64,000 bases of DNA from Pholiota molesta (Eukaryota; Basidiomycota; Agaricomycetes; Agaricales; Strophariaceae). The translations under genes and the position numbers were made by a program. Below the pieces are notes generated by a model that was given only the letters and a program-made list of their open reading frames with translations, did not search any database and was not told the DNA's origin. The stretch lies in contig JACGCK010000036.1 of NCBI GenBank assembly GCA_014925825.1, forward strand, positions 62,001 through 126,000. The letters are read 5' to 3'. Below are positions 11,920 to 22,534 of the stretch, piece after piece; positions within the stretch are counted from its first letter, which is position 1, and each line of letters opens with the position of its first letter.

Positions 11920-12771
11920 TTATGACGTCAGATCCATAATGAAGATATTAGGCGCCCTAAAGCCAAGCCGATTCCTGGCATAATTGTCATCTCTTGACAA
12001 TCCCTCGAAATATACTCTCTCTCGTAGCCAATCTATCAAAAAGAGATCCGTAAGCTCTTGTGCCGATGCTTTGCGAAATCCAATGCGCCGACGTACCAAC
12101 GCGACGTAACCGATCAGGCCCTTGTTGAGGGGTGTAATATCCCCAAGGGCTGTTGGCGCCTTGTGGTTGGAGGTGATTGAAATTTGTGGCTGCAGACCTT
12201 TTCAACTGATCCTGCCCTCTTGGATTCAGGGAAGCAAACTCCGCGTCCGATACATCGTGTTCTACATAACTAGTAATAAAAATTGAGAGTTGATCAGTGC
12301 GTAGTATTGAAAAGAAAGCGAGAGAGAGCTAACTCTTTGTAGATAGCAGAACAAAGGTCTCCAATCGTTACTCCTGTATCTTTCTTAATGATGGTACACC
12401 AAGGGGAAACTCGAGAGATGACGATGAGTTGAGAGACACGAGGAAGTGTTGCGGGTTCGTCCTTTCCGTGCACACCATTATCCGGATTTCGACTGTTTGT
12501 CGAGAAACCTGCGTGCTAGCTATAAGAAAGATGCACTTAGAAGAGTATGTCTTCTATACCTACCAGTTACGAGATGGAATTGGAGCTGGTAATCTGGCAC
12601 CTCTCCTTTTAGAAGAGGGTTGATCTCAAGCTCAGTATTGAGCAAGTATAGATCAGTCTGCGAGAGGATAGGACCATCTACAGATCTTTATTCAGAAAAT
12701 TTTCTCGTACCTCAAATCGCCAAAAACTCACAAGACGTCCCAGCAGCCCATTTACTAACGACTTTGTCCAT
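11920..12771 (-). CDS. Small DUF6699 protein, several short exons
   Basis: Reconstructed by splicing because no exon is long. Exon 1 starts MDKVVSKWAAGTS at 12771, and a GT-AG intron leads to YGPILSQTDLYLLNTELEIN. A second intron (donor near 12570) joins to GFSTNSRNPDNGVHGKDEPA. Then comes the DUF6699 core LPRVSQLIVISRVSPWCTII and GVTIGDLCSAIYK. A third intron (about 12273-12335) leads to YVEHDVSDAEFASLNPRG. The end reads FLIDWLRERVYFEGL and stops at 11920. Around 12110-12180 the frame must change by one base; whether this is another intron or an indel could not be settled. Function is unknown. It is a tandem relative of the gene at 9108-10656. Confidence 0.65.
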
Positions 12772-13363
12772 TGTGCTTCCAATAGTCAGCCTGTCGATTG
12801 AATTGTAGACTGTACACGTCCAAGGGCTCGATCCAAGAGTTGCGTAGGTTTGGTGAACGTAGTATCAGTGTGGATCCTCCTTTTTGTGATGAAAACGCAA
12901 CCGCGATTTAAAATCGGAGAGATGAGTCGCGGTGAGTCAAGAAACGAGACGTGAAGCTGGTTTGCCTCATGGTCCAAACTGCTGTACGAGATAATGATGG
13001 GTTGCTATAAATGGAACATAAGAGATCGTGCGACGTGGGCTATGTGTTTCGATTACTGCGATTAGATGCATGTATGCTGCTTATGGGCGATGCAGCGACA
13101 TTTGGCTCGCAACGAAGGCATATGTCGGGCTCAGCCTTAATTATGGCCTCTAATTTTCAATTCACAACTACATAGCCTTTGACTTTGACCTTATGCTTAC
13201 CCGTGAATGGGCATCGGCCTCTCAATAGGCTTGGACACAGCGCAGCCTCCCGGTCACCGAAGCCATCATCCGAGCCTGATAACAGTCATGCATTCATTTC
13301 GTTCATTTCATTACCTATCTTCACAAAACAATCCATCACGGATACATAAGCCCCGTTGATCCT
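12772..13363. other. Intergenic, no gene seen
   Basis: Promoter of the small DUF6699 gene and 3' UTR of the MFS gene. Nothing else was supported. Confidence 0.5.
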
Positions 13364-15217
13364 TCATTCCAATCGCCGAGGCAGCTGCAAAGCCAACCAA
13401 ACTCCTCCTGATGTTAGCACGACGAGCATTGCATACGCAGCAAAGCCCCAAAGGATGTGCTTCTCTATCGATAGCGAGAGAAGACTGGTTGTCATGACGG
13501 GAGTAAGAATACGCCCAACCGACACGAGGGTTTGGGCGAGGCCATTGGTGGCGCCTAACGAGCGTTTGTTCGGTGCTGCGGCCGTGATAAACATGTACAC
13601 GCAGCCTGTATGGCCATTCCCATCAGCCTTCATAGGCAGTCAAGTAGGAATTTATAAAGCGAAAAACGTACCATATGAGAGTTCCATAAGGAGAGAGCAA
13701 GAAAGCTGACAGCCTAACATGATCCATACGACGTAAGAGAAGCCTTCGTCGTACACGACCAAGTTCATCAACGGCGAAAAGGTGAACATGGGTATAAACA
13801 TAGCCACGCCAGTCACAAAGACCGTCTTCACCCCGAAGCGACGAACGAAACGGCCGAGCATGAAGGTTTGGAAAAGGCTGTTTACTATACCATAAGCGCC
13901 TAGGATGAATCCGACGTCCCTGGGCGGAAGCCCTAGACCACCAATATCAACGGGCATGGCAAGGAAGAGAGGCTGGATGGCGTTGGAGGAGGCATGCAGA
14001 GCAGCGAGGCATACATAATTTGAAATGGGTATAAGGACTTTCGGATGAAAGAGAGCTTGCAAGGGGACAGGCTCATCATTCTGCTGAGGTTTTGCATCCA
14101 CGCCATCATTGTAGGTAAGCGTGCTGCTTGAAGAGCTCGAACTTGAAGCAGCAAGCAAAGGCTGCGAATCATTCGTGTCTATATCGGATGCGGTCTTCTT
14201 ATAGTATCGACCAGATTTCAACGTCTATCTCCAAAAGCTGGTCAGTGCAGCTCCCTATTCGAATAAAAAGCTACTGACCTCATTCAAGCATACACTGATG
14301 AGCCAACATGCAAAGATGGCGAGCGAAGCCATCACAGCACATGGCAGAAAGTAGGGGTATTTGATCCAAAAGTCACTTTCGAAGGTATTGGGGAAGTGAT
14401 CATGAGGTCGAGCCAGCCAGCCTCCAGTAAGAGCGCTAATAAATACACAATTGAGAACGATGTGTTACCATAGTATAAAATATATGTTGTTACCCAAAAG
14501 AACTTCCAACCGCCCAGGGTACATGAAGCAAGGCAAAAGCATCTGCGCTGTTACTATGGTCCGTGATCTCACCCACCATACTCTTAATGACACCTGACAT
14601 GTTATGAGTAAAGTTTCAGAGGTCCATCTTGAAATCGTTTACCTGCATTGCTGTTGAACGCGGTGAATATACATCGACTAATGTCAAATAAGCAAATATT
14701 AAAACAGGCATTAATTGATAGTGAGAGACAGTATCGCACCTTACAACTAGTCCCAAAATACCTTCGAAAGTCCAAATGAGGTCGTAGAAACAGCTAGCGC
14801 AAATGTTCCAAGCAGAAGCACAGGTTTCCTACCAATGTGGTCGGACAACCGACTCCAATACATCACACTGATGAGCGACAGGAGCTGACGGATTGATTCC
14901 TATTATCCACCATCCATGAGCCTCATTTACACCGGAAATGATTCCAATACTGAATACCAACCATGAGTCCAGCATAATACCCGACCTTTGCACTATCTCC
15001 TGTCAATGATGCCAAAAGCTAAGATGCCAACTTCAGCGATGTATAGGTCATGAATCTGAGAGCACACCTCGTTCAAGAACGGAAATATGACGAATGTAGA
15101 TGCCGACTCTGTGAACCGGAGAAACATGAGTATCGCGAGCTGTCTAACGGGCAGAGGTGTCCGTTTTTGCTGGGGATCCCGCACTTCTTCGGCAGAATGT
15201 AGAGCTGGATGCGCCAT
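13364..15217 (-). CDS. Major facilitator superfamily transporter (ZIFL/multidrug-like, DHA1 type)
   Basis: A twelve-helix membrane transporter, probably an exporter of small molecules. The N-terminus reads MAHPALHSAEE then LPVRQLAILMFLRFTESAS. The loop between helices 2 and 3 carries YWSRLSDHIGRKPVLLLG, the MFS signature. A central cytoplasmic loop is Ser-rich (near 14130). The second half includes FILGAYGIVNSLFQTFMLG, MFITAAAPNKRSLGATNG and LAQTLVSVGRILTPVM, typical of fungal zinc-induced-facilitator-like MFS proteins. About ten short introns. The stop follows LALQLPRRLE. It is transcribed divergently from the CCDC124-like gene. The substrate is not predictable. Confidence 0.88.
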
Positions 15218-15776
15218 TTTTCGTTAGAATGTGTACGAGTTGTTGAAAGGTTTCCTAAGGGTGGGGCTCGTTGAACAAGCGCCGAACGAACAGTGCTGCG
15301 TGCAAGCCGGGGCTTTATATCGTAAGTTGGAGCGCAGAAAGGGGTATCCAAGTCAGGTAAAGACGAGGTAAAGAGAATCGGCCCTATGATCGCAGACAGA
15401 TAGCATTTAGGTTCTCAATGAAGATCCGCTAGAAATCGCTCATGGGGAAGCCAGTGCAGTCGAATGGCAGTAGAGGCGCAACGCGAAGTTGATTGGCGGC
15501 AGCGGAGTACAAGACGGATTTGGATCGCGCTGATGATAAATTCAGATTTTATCAGATAAGATAAGATAAATGCCACTGACCCGCAGATTAAGCAAGCGAC
15601 CTCTCCTTCTCCACTACCACCAATCTGATTCTGAGGTACGCAGCTTATCATAAGGATCTGTCACACACTTACGTCCTTTCCACAATCCCATCGATCTTCT
15701 ACTATACATGCTATATAGTCCGCCATACGCGACATCAAGACCTTAATCCCCACCGACAATCTCCATCTGATCAGAC
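15218..15776. promoter_or_regulatory. Divergent promoter region, MFS gene and CCDC124-like gene
   Basis: 560 bp shared upstream region between two head-to-head start codons (15217 minus, 15777 plus). It includes an AT-rich GATAAGATAAGATAA run near 15555, which contains GATA-factor-type motifs. Which gene it serves is not known. Confidence 0.45.
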
Positions 15777-16873
15777 ATGCCCCCAAAGGGAGGAAACGCG
15801 AAGAAGGAAGGCGGTAAGGCGAAGAAGGCGGACAACGAAGCAAAGAAGCAGGACCAAGCCACTCTGGAGAGAGTACGTCTGCCTCATATCCATAATCCCC
15901 ACCCATCTAATGCTTCGTCGACACGACCCGCACTAACTAACACCCTCCTCCCACAGGAAAAGAAAGAGGCCGATAAATGGGCCGACAAGGACTTGAAAGG
16001 CGGTAAGGCTAAGGCTGAAGACAAAGAGGAGAAGCGCAAGGCCGACCTCGCGCGCAAAGCCGAGAACGCACGCCTCCTCGCCGAGGAAGAGGCCGCCGTC
16101 GCCGCGAAGAAGCCCAAGGCCGCCGTTACCAAGAAGTCCAAGGGGGGCAAGGACGGCAAGCCTGCTGGGCCAGGGGCGATCGCCGCTGGCGGTGGGGTCA
16201 GCCCAGAGCCCACCGATCCCAAAGCCAACGAGCCGGAGGAGATTGAAAGCTTTGCGGCGACGGGCATCGATAATGCGATTGATCTGTTGGAGATTGTGAC
16301 GGCGAAGTTGGACAAGGCGAGTGTTGGGCAGCAGGCTGCTGGGATTGAGAGACATCCCGAGGTGCGATCTTTGTATTTCAGCCAACTTGGATATAGTCTC
16401 ACTTTTGGCCATCTTGTTAGCGTCGGTTCAAGGTACATTCGTCGTTTGTACAATGATGCAGGTGCTGACCCGCGTTTTTAGGCTGCATATGAAGCGTATC
16501 AAGAACGCGAAATGCCAATAATCAGACAAGAGGTAGGAAATCTTTCGCAGGATGTATATCTGTCACTACTAATCCATATATTTTAGCATCCTGGGCTGCG
16601 ACTGCAACAATATAAGGTGCGTTACAATCTACTTTTCCTAAGATTTAACTCTGATCTGCCCTTGCCCTTCAGGATCTACTCTACAAACAATTCCAGAAGT
16701 CACCAGAGAACCCGTAAGTTCTTCATGAGATATTCCTGTACCATATCAAACTTACTTGGGCGTGTCTTAGCTTCAATCAAACCACCGTCGCCTACGATGC
16801 TAGTAAGGATGAGAAGGTCGAGGCTCTGAAGAGGCAGAAGGCCGAGGTTGAGGAACGCCTCCGCGCAAAGTAA
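15777..16873 (+). CDS. CCDC124: CCDC124/Lso2 (Oxs1)-like ribosome-associated coiled-coil protein
   Basis: Homologues bind the ribosomal A site and intersubunit space and help keep or recover ribosomes after starvation. The sequence starts MPPKGGNAKKEGGKAKKADN. A Lys/Glu/Ala-rich coiled coil follows (KADLARKAENARLLAEEEAA), then a conserved C-terminal domain. The domain reads GIDNAIDLLEIVTAKLDKAS, RHPERRFKAAYEAYQERE, MPIIRQEHPGLRLQQYKDLL, then YKQFQKSPENPFNQTTVAYD. This order is diagnostic for CCDC124. First intron: donor at about 15872 (gtacgt), acceptor before GAAAAGAAAGAG; three more short introns near the end. It stops RLRAK at 16873. A LINE insertion begins 27 bp after the stop, so its original 3' UTR has been pushed 1.7 kb away. 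Confidence 0.92.
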
Positions 16874-16887
16874 ATTTAGACCATCAT

Positions 16888-16900
16888 AATCATCGATATC
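16888..16900. repeat. Target site duplication, left copy
   Basis: AATCATCGATATC, identical to 18632-18644 at the other end of the LINE insertion. Confidence 0.9.
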
Positions 16901-18237
16901 ATGGCTCTCACGGTCGAACCACCACCATCAAAGTCAGCCGAGGCGCCCGCAACCCCTCCCGCTGGCCGCACTCGACGTGCTCGTATCCAGGACAAAGGCC
17001 CCTCACTGAAGAACACATCACAGAAGACGGACAGTGCCGCGAAGTTGAAACCGAATCCAAAACCCACGGAATCGCGCCGAACCCAGGATCGCACGACGAA
17101 GACAACCAACCAGAATGCCAACCTCACCATACCTCGTGCGACATCGCCGAACCTGGCCACGGAAACCCAGGCCACATTAGCCACTACACAACCCTCTCTG
17201 AATCCTGCCAGACCATCTGTCGAGCTACAAGACAACTCCACAATGCCCTCTCATGCCACCTCTCTTGGTGACGTGGCAAATGACCAACTCAAGCACCTTG
17301 AATCCTTGCTGGACTCGGTGCTGGCCACCTTGGTTATCATCTCTGCCACCACCCTGCCCGTTGCCCTCAACAACCACTGTCAACAAGTACTATCTGTGCT
17401 AAACTTCACCTTTGCTCCAGAAACACCTGCAATCACCCAGAAGGCCTCCAGACTCCTGCGGACCCTGCCCAACAGCCTGCCACTACCAAAGGTTCATATG
17501 CCGATGCAGTGACCACCCCGAATGCTAGGCCAATAACGCAAACCACCACACCGTCACCTGCTGGTCGACCATCACGACGTCTCTCAAGTCCCAATAAAAC
17601 CTCCTCACATCATAGCTCCATTTACCGTTTAATCATCCGCTGGCCCAACAACCCAATCCCACAGTCTTCACAATCGCTAGAACACTTCATCCAAGATATG
17701 GAAGACGAACTCTCCGACAACATCCGTCGAAAAGGAGAAGACACACTACAGCCGAAAATTGCTGGCGGAAATGTAACGAAGACTGGGAACATCATCCTAC
17801 ATGCACGTGCACCTCTACAAGCATCAACCCTAATCAGCTACCTCACTAGGAACAACTTCTCAATCATCCGAGATGCTGCTACGACTATCCCCAACTTCGA
17901 GAACCCGGGACCTGATGCTTGTCTGAGTGTAGACCTTGATGTTCCGTGGAGTGGTTTCGTGGTTCACAACATTCCAGCTGCTCCTCTAATCCAGGCAATG
18001 GAGGCTGATGGTTCACTGGTGTTCTGGAAGGAGCTAGACGCGAGGAGTGGGATAAAAGAAAAGGACATTCGGGATACGCGTGTCCTTTGTCGTGATGAGG
18101 AAATGAGGGGAAAGGTACATCTCTCAATAAGAATCATGGTTGATAACCCCCAGATATTTGACTGTTTATGTCGAGACGGCATGTTCTTCTTTGGAACTCA
18201 CTGTCGTGTCTCACGATACCGACCTCGAAAGCGATGA
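16901..18237 (+). CDS. LINE ORF1/gag-like protein, one apparent frameshift
   Basis: A nucleic-acid-binding structural protein of a non-LTR element, by analogy. The first part (16901-17510 frame) is Pro/Thr/Lys-rich and disordered. The second part reads SYADAVTTP, then YRLIIRWPNNPI, GGNVTKTGNIILHARAPL, DVPWSGFVVHNIPAAPLI and DARSGIKEKDIRDTRVLC. This pattern is seen in ORF1 proteins of agaric LINEs. The two halves lie in neighbouring frames. Continuity suggests one missing base near 17433, in a run of C; uncorrected, the first frame stops at 17510. Restored length would be about 445 residues. No zinc knuckle was seen. It could alternatively be read by frameshifting. Confidence 0.7.
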
Positions 18238-18631
18238 GTCATGACCACCCCTCTTATCAGACCCACCAGACAGCTACAACTGACAGCCACACAGTACGAA
18301 CAAAAATGTGCCACTACTATTCTCATGGTCCGAACAAAACCACCCATAAAACATACCCACTCTACCCATTTGCCCCCTGGCATCATGCCGCAGCTCTTGC
18401 GCGGCATCTAGAAGACAGATTTTATAACTGAAGCCTCAAGACCTACCAAGAAGTGAACGAGATCGAGTACACCCCACCCATCAAGCAAGGATGCCCGGAA
18501 AAAAGGAATCCATGGGATAGGAGTCGGGCACAGTGTCCTGGTATATACTCGAGTCTCTTATGTGTTACGTCTGCATAGGATCCGTCCTAATAGACTTAAA
18601 TTGACATCAAAAAAAAAAAAAAAAAAAAAAA
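16901..18631 (+). mobile_element. ORF1-only LINE-derived retroelement (HAL1-like), with poly(A) tail
   Basis: The insertion is bounded by 13 bp direct repeats and ends in a run of about 23-25 A residues (18609-18633), the hallmark of target-primed reverse transcription. Its first base is the A of the ATG of its only gene, so it has no visible 5' UTR. It has about 390 bp of 3' sequence after that gene. No endonuclease, reverse transcriptase or RNase H is present. It lies in the 3' UTR of the CCDC124-like gene in the same orientation. The almost perfect target duplication shows a recent insertion. It must have been moved by enzymes from another element. Confidence 0.88.
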
Positions 18632-18633
18632 AA
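18609..18633 (+). repeat. Poly(A) tail of the LINE insertion
   Basis: Uninterrupted A run directly before the right target duplication; the last one or two A residues overlap the duplication. Confidence 0.9.
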
Positions 18634-18644
18634 TCATCGATATC
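18632..18644. repeat. Target site duplication, right copy
   Basis: AATCATCGATATC, the partner of 16888-16900. Confidence 0.9.
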
Positions 18645-19303
18645 GCACTCTCCATCTAGTACTACGTATACACCCATTTTCATTCCTCTGTACTATCTCA
18701 AGATCGCAAACAATGCAATGCTAGGCTCTGCCACACCGCATTGACAACGCATCCATCCACAAATCACCACCGGAGGTTCTTATTCTTCAAAGATTGTACA
18801 AGCAGCGCATTCATGCATCGCCATTCTTAATGGAAAACGTGTACACCGCAGTCCATACATATTTATATCCAATACATAGAACAGAACCATGTTCATTACA
18901 CAGAATTATAGGTATGTCATGGGCGAAATGTACTTCGCTGTTCTACAATGTTCATATTGCGGCGCAGCGAGCTGCGCGTCAGTGCTGATTATAATTATTC
19001 AAAATTGTTGCGTATACGTCAGAATTGTGATTACATGGAGTAGAAAGATTTTATCGATAACAGGAGATGAACACGACACATTATATTACAGTAGGGCAAG
19101 GAACATATAAACCAAAAGTCATGGATACAAAATAGAAAAAGTCGAGATATGGATGCAGTGTAGAGTGTCCTGGTCATGATGTTTGTTGTAAAGTATACAG
19201 AAATGAATGCTGAGCGAAAATGATAATTATAGAAGGTTCCCTATAAAAAGATAGCAAGTTGATCAGTTAATGGTTCAATAGGTCGAGTATGAGAAGGGCC
19301 ATC

Positions 19304-19379
19304 GAAAAAAATCAGAAATAAAAGGCAATATTCGGTTTGTCTCCATAAATGTCAGAACAGGTCTGAATAATATTCATCC
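19304..19379. repeat. Imperfect dispersed direct repeat, copy 1
   Basis: Shares the blocks GGCAATAT, CGGTTTGTC, GAACAGGTCTGA and ATTCATC in order with 19524-19599. Copies are clearly diverged, so the duplication is old. Confidence 0.6.
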
Positions 19380-19523
19380 GGAAAAAGGTGGCCTTGATAA
19401 TAAAGAAAGAAGACTCACAGTTGCGTAACATTAAGCAGTACAGATCATCATGAAGACGTGCCGGTATCTGAGGGGAAATGAAATCAGTAGATGAAGAAGA
19501 CATTAAAGAGATAAGATAAGAAG

Positions 19524-19599
19524 GAAAAATCAGAATAAAAAGGCAATATCGGTTTGTCCTCAAAGCGCACTCGGAACAGGTCTGATAGGTATTCATCTT
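19524..19599. repeat. Imperfect dispersed direct repeat, copy 2
   Basis: Partner of 19304-19379, 220 bp apart, both just downstream of the calcipressin stop codon. Confidence 0.6.
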
Positions 19600-19672
19600 A
19601 CAAAGAAAAGAAACACGAATAGAAAGAAAGGGAACATGACTCACAAGATATAGAAAAGGTTGAAGAAAGATA

Positions 19673-20691
<1,019 letters not shown>

Positions 20692-20877
20692 CTGTGCGTA
20701 CCAGAGGCCTTAGCGCTCTCATTGGACTTGGGTAAGTTAGGACTTAAGCTCGACCAATGATCACGGGGCATGGGATCACGCAACAAAGGTTGTAGCGGGT
20801 TTTGGGCGCTCGGCAGCTAGTGGCCAGCCAAGCGCCCGAAAGTACAAGTTCTATTGTCGAAGCCATCGAGGTACAGC

Positions 20878-20947
20878 GCTGTACAAACAAGAAGGATAAT
20901 AATAATAATAAGAGCAGTCAAAAGAAACAGGGCAGTGGTGGGTGGGT
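20878..20947. other. 70 bp insert between the two direct repeats
   Basis: Unique sequence containing a short (AAT)n microsatellite. Copy A, insert and copy B together look like a staggered break repaired with filler DNA, giving a 372 bp target duplication. Confidence 0.6.
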
Positions 20948-21133
20948 AACGATGAAGTATGCCTCTGGTACTGAGGTGGACGATGATGAGAGAGAATGAA
21001 AGGACGGAGAGTTCCACTCGCAAAAATTTACAGACCCTGTGGGACAAACATAATCCGGCGCACGGTCCAGCTCACAGGCAGGACGACCGCAAACCCAGTC
21101 TCTGCTCGCAGGCACGTGACAAGGGGAATTCAT
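20918..21133 (-). pseudogene. Truncated calcipressin N-terminus (71 codons)
   Basis: Copy B of the repeat carries the calcipressin start codon and its first 62 codons (through EAYFIV). It then runs into the 70 bp insert, adding THPPLPCFF before a stop. It lacks the RRM-like fold and the [10 protein letters not shown] docking motif, so it cannot act as a normal calcipressin. Its promoter is identical to that of the intact gene, so it may be transcribed. Confidence 0.75.
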
Positions 21134-21319
21134 CTGTGCGTACCAGAGGCCTTAGCGCTCTCATTGGACTTGGGTAAGTTAGGACTTAAGCTCGACCAAT
21201 GATCACGGGGCATGGGATCACGCAACAAAGGTTGTAGCGGGTTTTGGGCGCTCGGCAGCTAGTGGCCAGCCAAGCGCCCGAAAGTACAAGTTCTATTGTC
21301 GAAGCCATCGAGGTACAGC
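20948..21319. repeat. 372 bp direct repeat, copy B
   Basis: Second copy, offset 442 bp from copy A. Its outer edge is 9 bp from the poly(T) run that marks the retroelement end. Confidence 0.95.
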
Positions 21320-21328
21320 TAAGAATAC

Positions 21329-21346
21329 TTTTTTTTTTTTTTTTTT
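21329..21346 (-). repeat. Poly(A) tract at the 3' end of the tyrosine-recombinase retroelement
   Basis: 18 T on the plus strand, i.e. 18 A downstream of the recombinase gene in its own orientation, after about 175 bp of 3' UTR-like sequence. Confidence 0.8.
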
Positions 21347-21523
21347 GATATGATGAGCAGCACTGCTGCGATGAGAGGAGCGAAAGGAAGAGGACAATAG
21401 AAGGAAGAAAATAGCAAACGGAGTGGGGATAAATCTAAAGAAGCAATAAAAGGAAGGAAAAAGGAAGAAAGAATAAGGTTAACACGGATGTGACCCGGGG
21501 CACGAGGAACAAGGGGGCACGAG

Positions 21524-22534
21524 TCACAGCTCACTGCCCAAGGAAGCCCCCGGCTGACGCGAGAAGAGCATTGCCTGCACGAGTACCGGGTTTTTGCGGA
21601 TGTAAATCTGGAACGAGTTACTAGCCCAGCGACCCATGGCTTGTATGATCGAAGGAGGAGTACCGTGTTCAGCGAGAGAGGTAGCACCACCCGCGCGCAT
21701 CGAATGACCCGCGACATCGTTAGTGAAGTGCCGACGCAGGCGGTTTATGAAAAAAGAGCGAGTGGGAACCTCGCCGGCTGCGGTCAACCATAAAGGCGAG
21801 GCAAGAGGGAAGGCGGCATCACGAGCGCGCAAGTATGAGACGAAGTGGGCGAGGGGGTTGTGACGGAACTGCCGGGCACGGATGAGGATGCGATTCCCTT
21901 CAAAGAATTGGTCGGCTTTGTGAGCTGGAAGCAGAAAGGAATAGAAATCATTGGTGACTTGAACGGAGGTGCGACGAGTGACCTTCCGCCAGTTTCGAAG
22001 CGACTTGTCGTCCGGGAATGCCAACTCGCCCAGACGCATTAGGCCAAAAAATCCCGTCAAGAGCATGGCGACAAACAGTTTGTCGTTGAGGTCGGGGGAG
22101 AAAGCGTAGTGCTTGATGACGAGCTCGAGGTCGTCCAGAGTGAGGGCGCGCTTGCGCGTGGTTGGCGTGTTCCGGAGGCGCATGCAACCCTGCAATGTTC
22201 TGGCCACGAGTTCGGATCGCCGGTTCGCGCGGACGTCTGGGAAATACGGTTCGAGCTGCTGGCAGATGCCAGAGAGGTAGGAGTCGACTGAGTCTGGCTT
22301 GATGTGATGGCACATCCAGACTGTGTAAAGGGAAAGGGTGTCGCGTGTGGGTTCCAGTGGGATGTTGTGACGGCGAAGGAACTCGAGGTAAGAGTTCAGC
22401 GCCGATCCGTACGACTTCCAGGTCGAGGTATCAATCGCATGGCCGAGCGCGATCGCGCGTTGGCGGATCAAGCGCTCGTGGGTCCAGGTTTCCCGAACAG
22501 GCTGCCTGGACCGAACCGCGGACTTGATGATCAT
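21524..22534 (-). CDS. Tyrosine recombinase of the DIRS/Ngaro-type element
   Basis: Joins element DNA, probably a circle, to the target without a target duplication. It has 336 residues. The N-terminal SAM-like core-binding part includes TWKSYGSALNSYLEFLRRHN. The catalytic domain has the first Arg in FFGLMRLGEL (R167), HSMRAGG (H277, R280), the GRW motif (W303) and the nucleophile Tyr in FQIYIRKNP (Y311). The full R-H-x-x-R-W-Y set is present, so the enzyme should be active. Its ATG overlaps the stop of the RT gene as ATGA, which suggests coupled termination-reinitiation. This start codon directly follows the RT frame, so I kept it. Confidence 0.9.
   Translation of the reverse strand: MIIKSAVRSRQPVRETWTHERLIRQRAIALGHAIDTSTWKSYGSALNSYLEFLRRHNIPLEPTRDTLSLYTVWMCHHIKPDSVDSYLSGICQQLEPYFPDVRANRRSELVARTLQGCMRLRNTPTTRKRALTLDDLELVIKHYAFSPDLNDKLFVAMLLTGFFGLMRLGELAFPDDKSLRNWRKVTRRTSVQVTNDFYSFLLPAHKADQFFEGNRILIRARQFRHNPLAHFVSYLRARDAAFPLASPLWLTAAGEVPTRSFFINRLRRHFTNDVAGHSMRAGGATSLAEHGTPPSIIQAMGRWASNSFQIYIRKNPVLVQAMLFSRQPGASLGSEL

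Larger units (their letters stand above)
18645..19672. other. Intergenic between LINE insertion and calcipressin
   Basis: Holds the displaced 3' flank of the CCDC124-like gene and the 3' flank of calcipressin. Two copies of an imperfect 76 bp repeat are listed separately. No gene was supported. Confidence 0.5.

Noticed and set aside
16901..18631. Idea that the ORF1-like gene is a host gene next to CCDC124
   Set aside because: Target duplications and poly(A) show an inserted retroelement.
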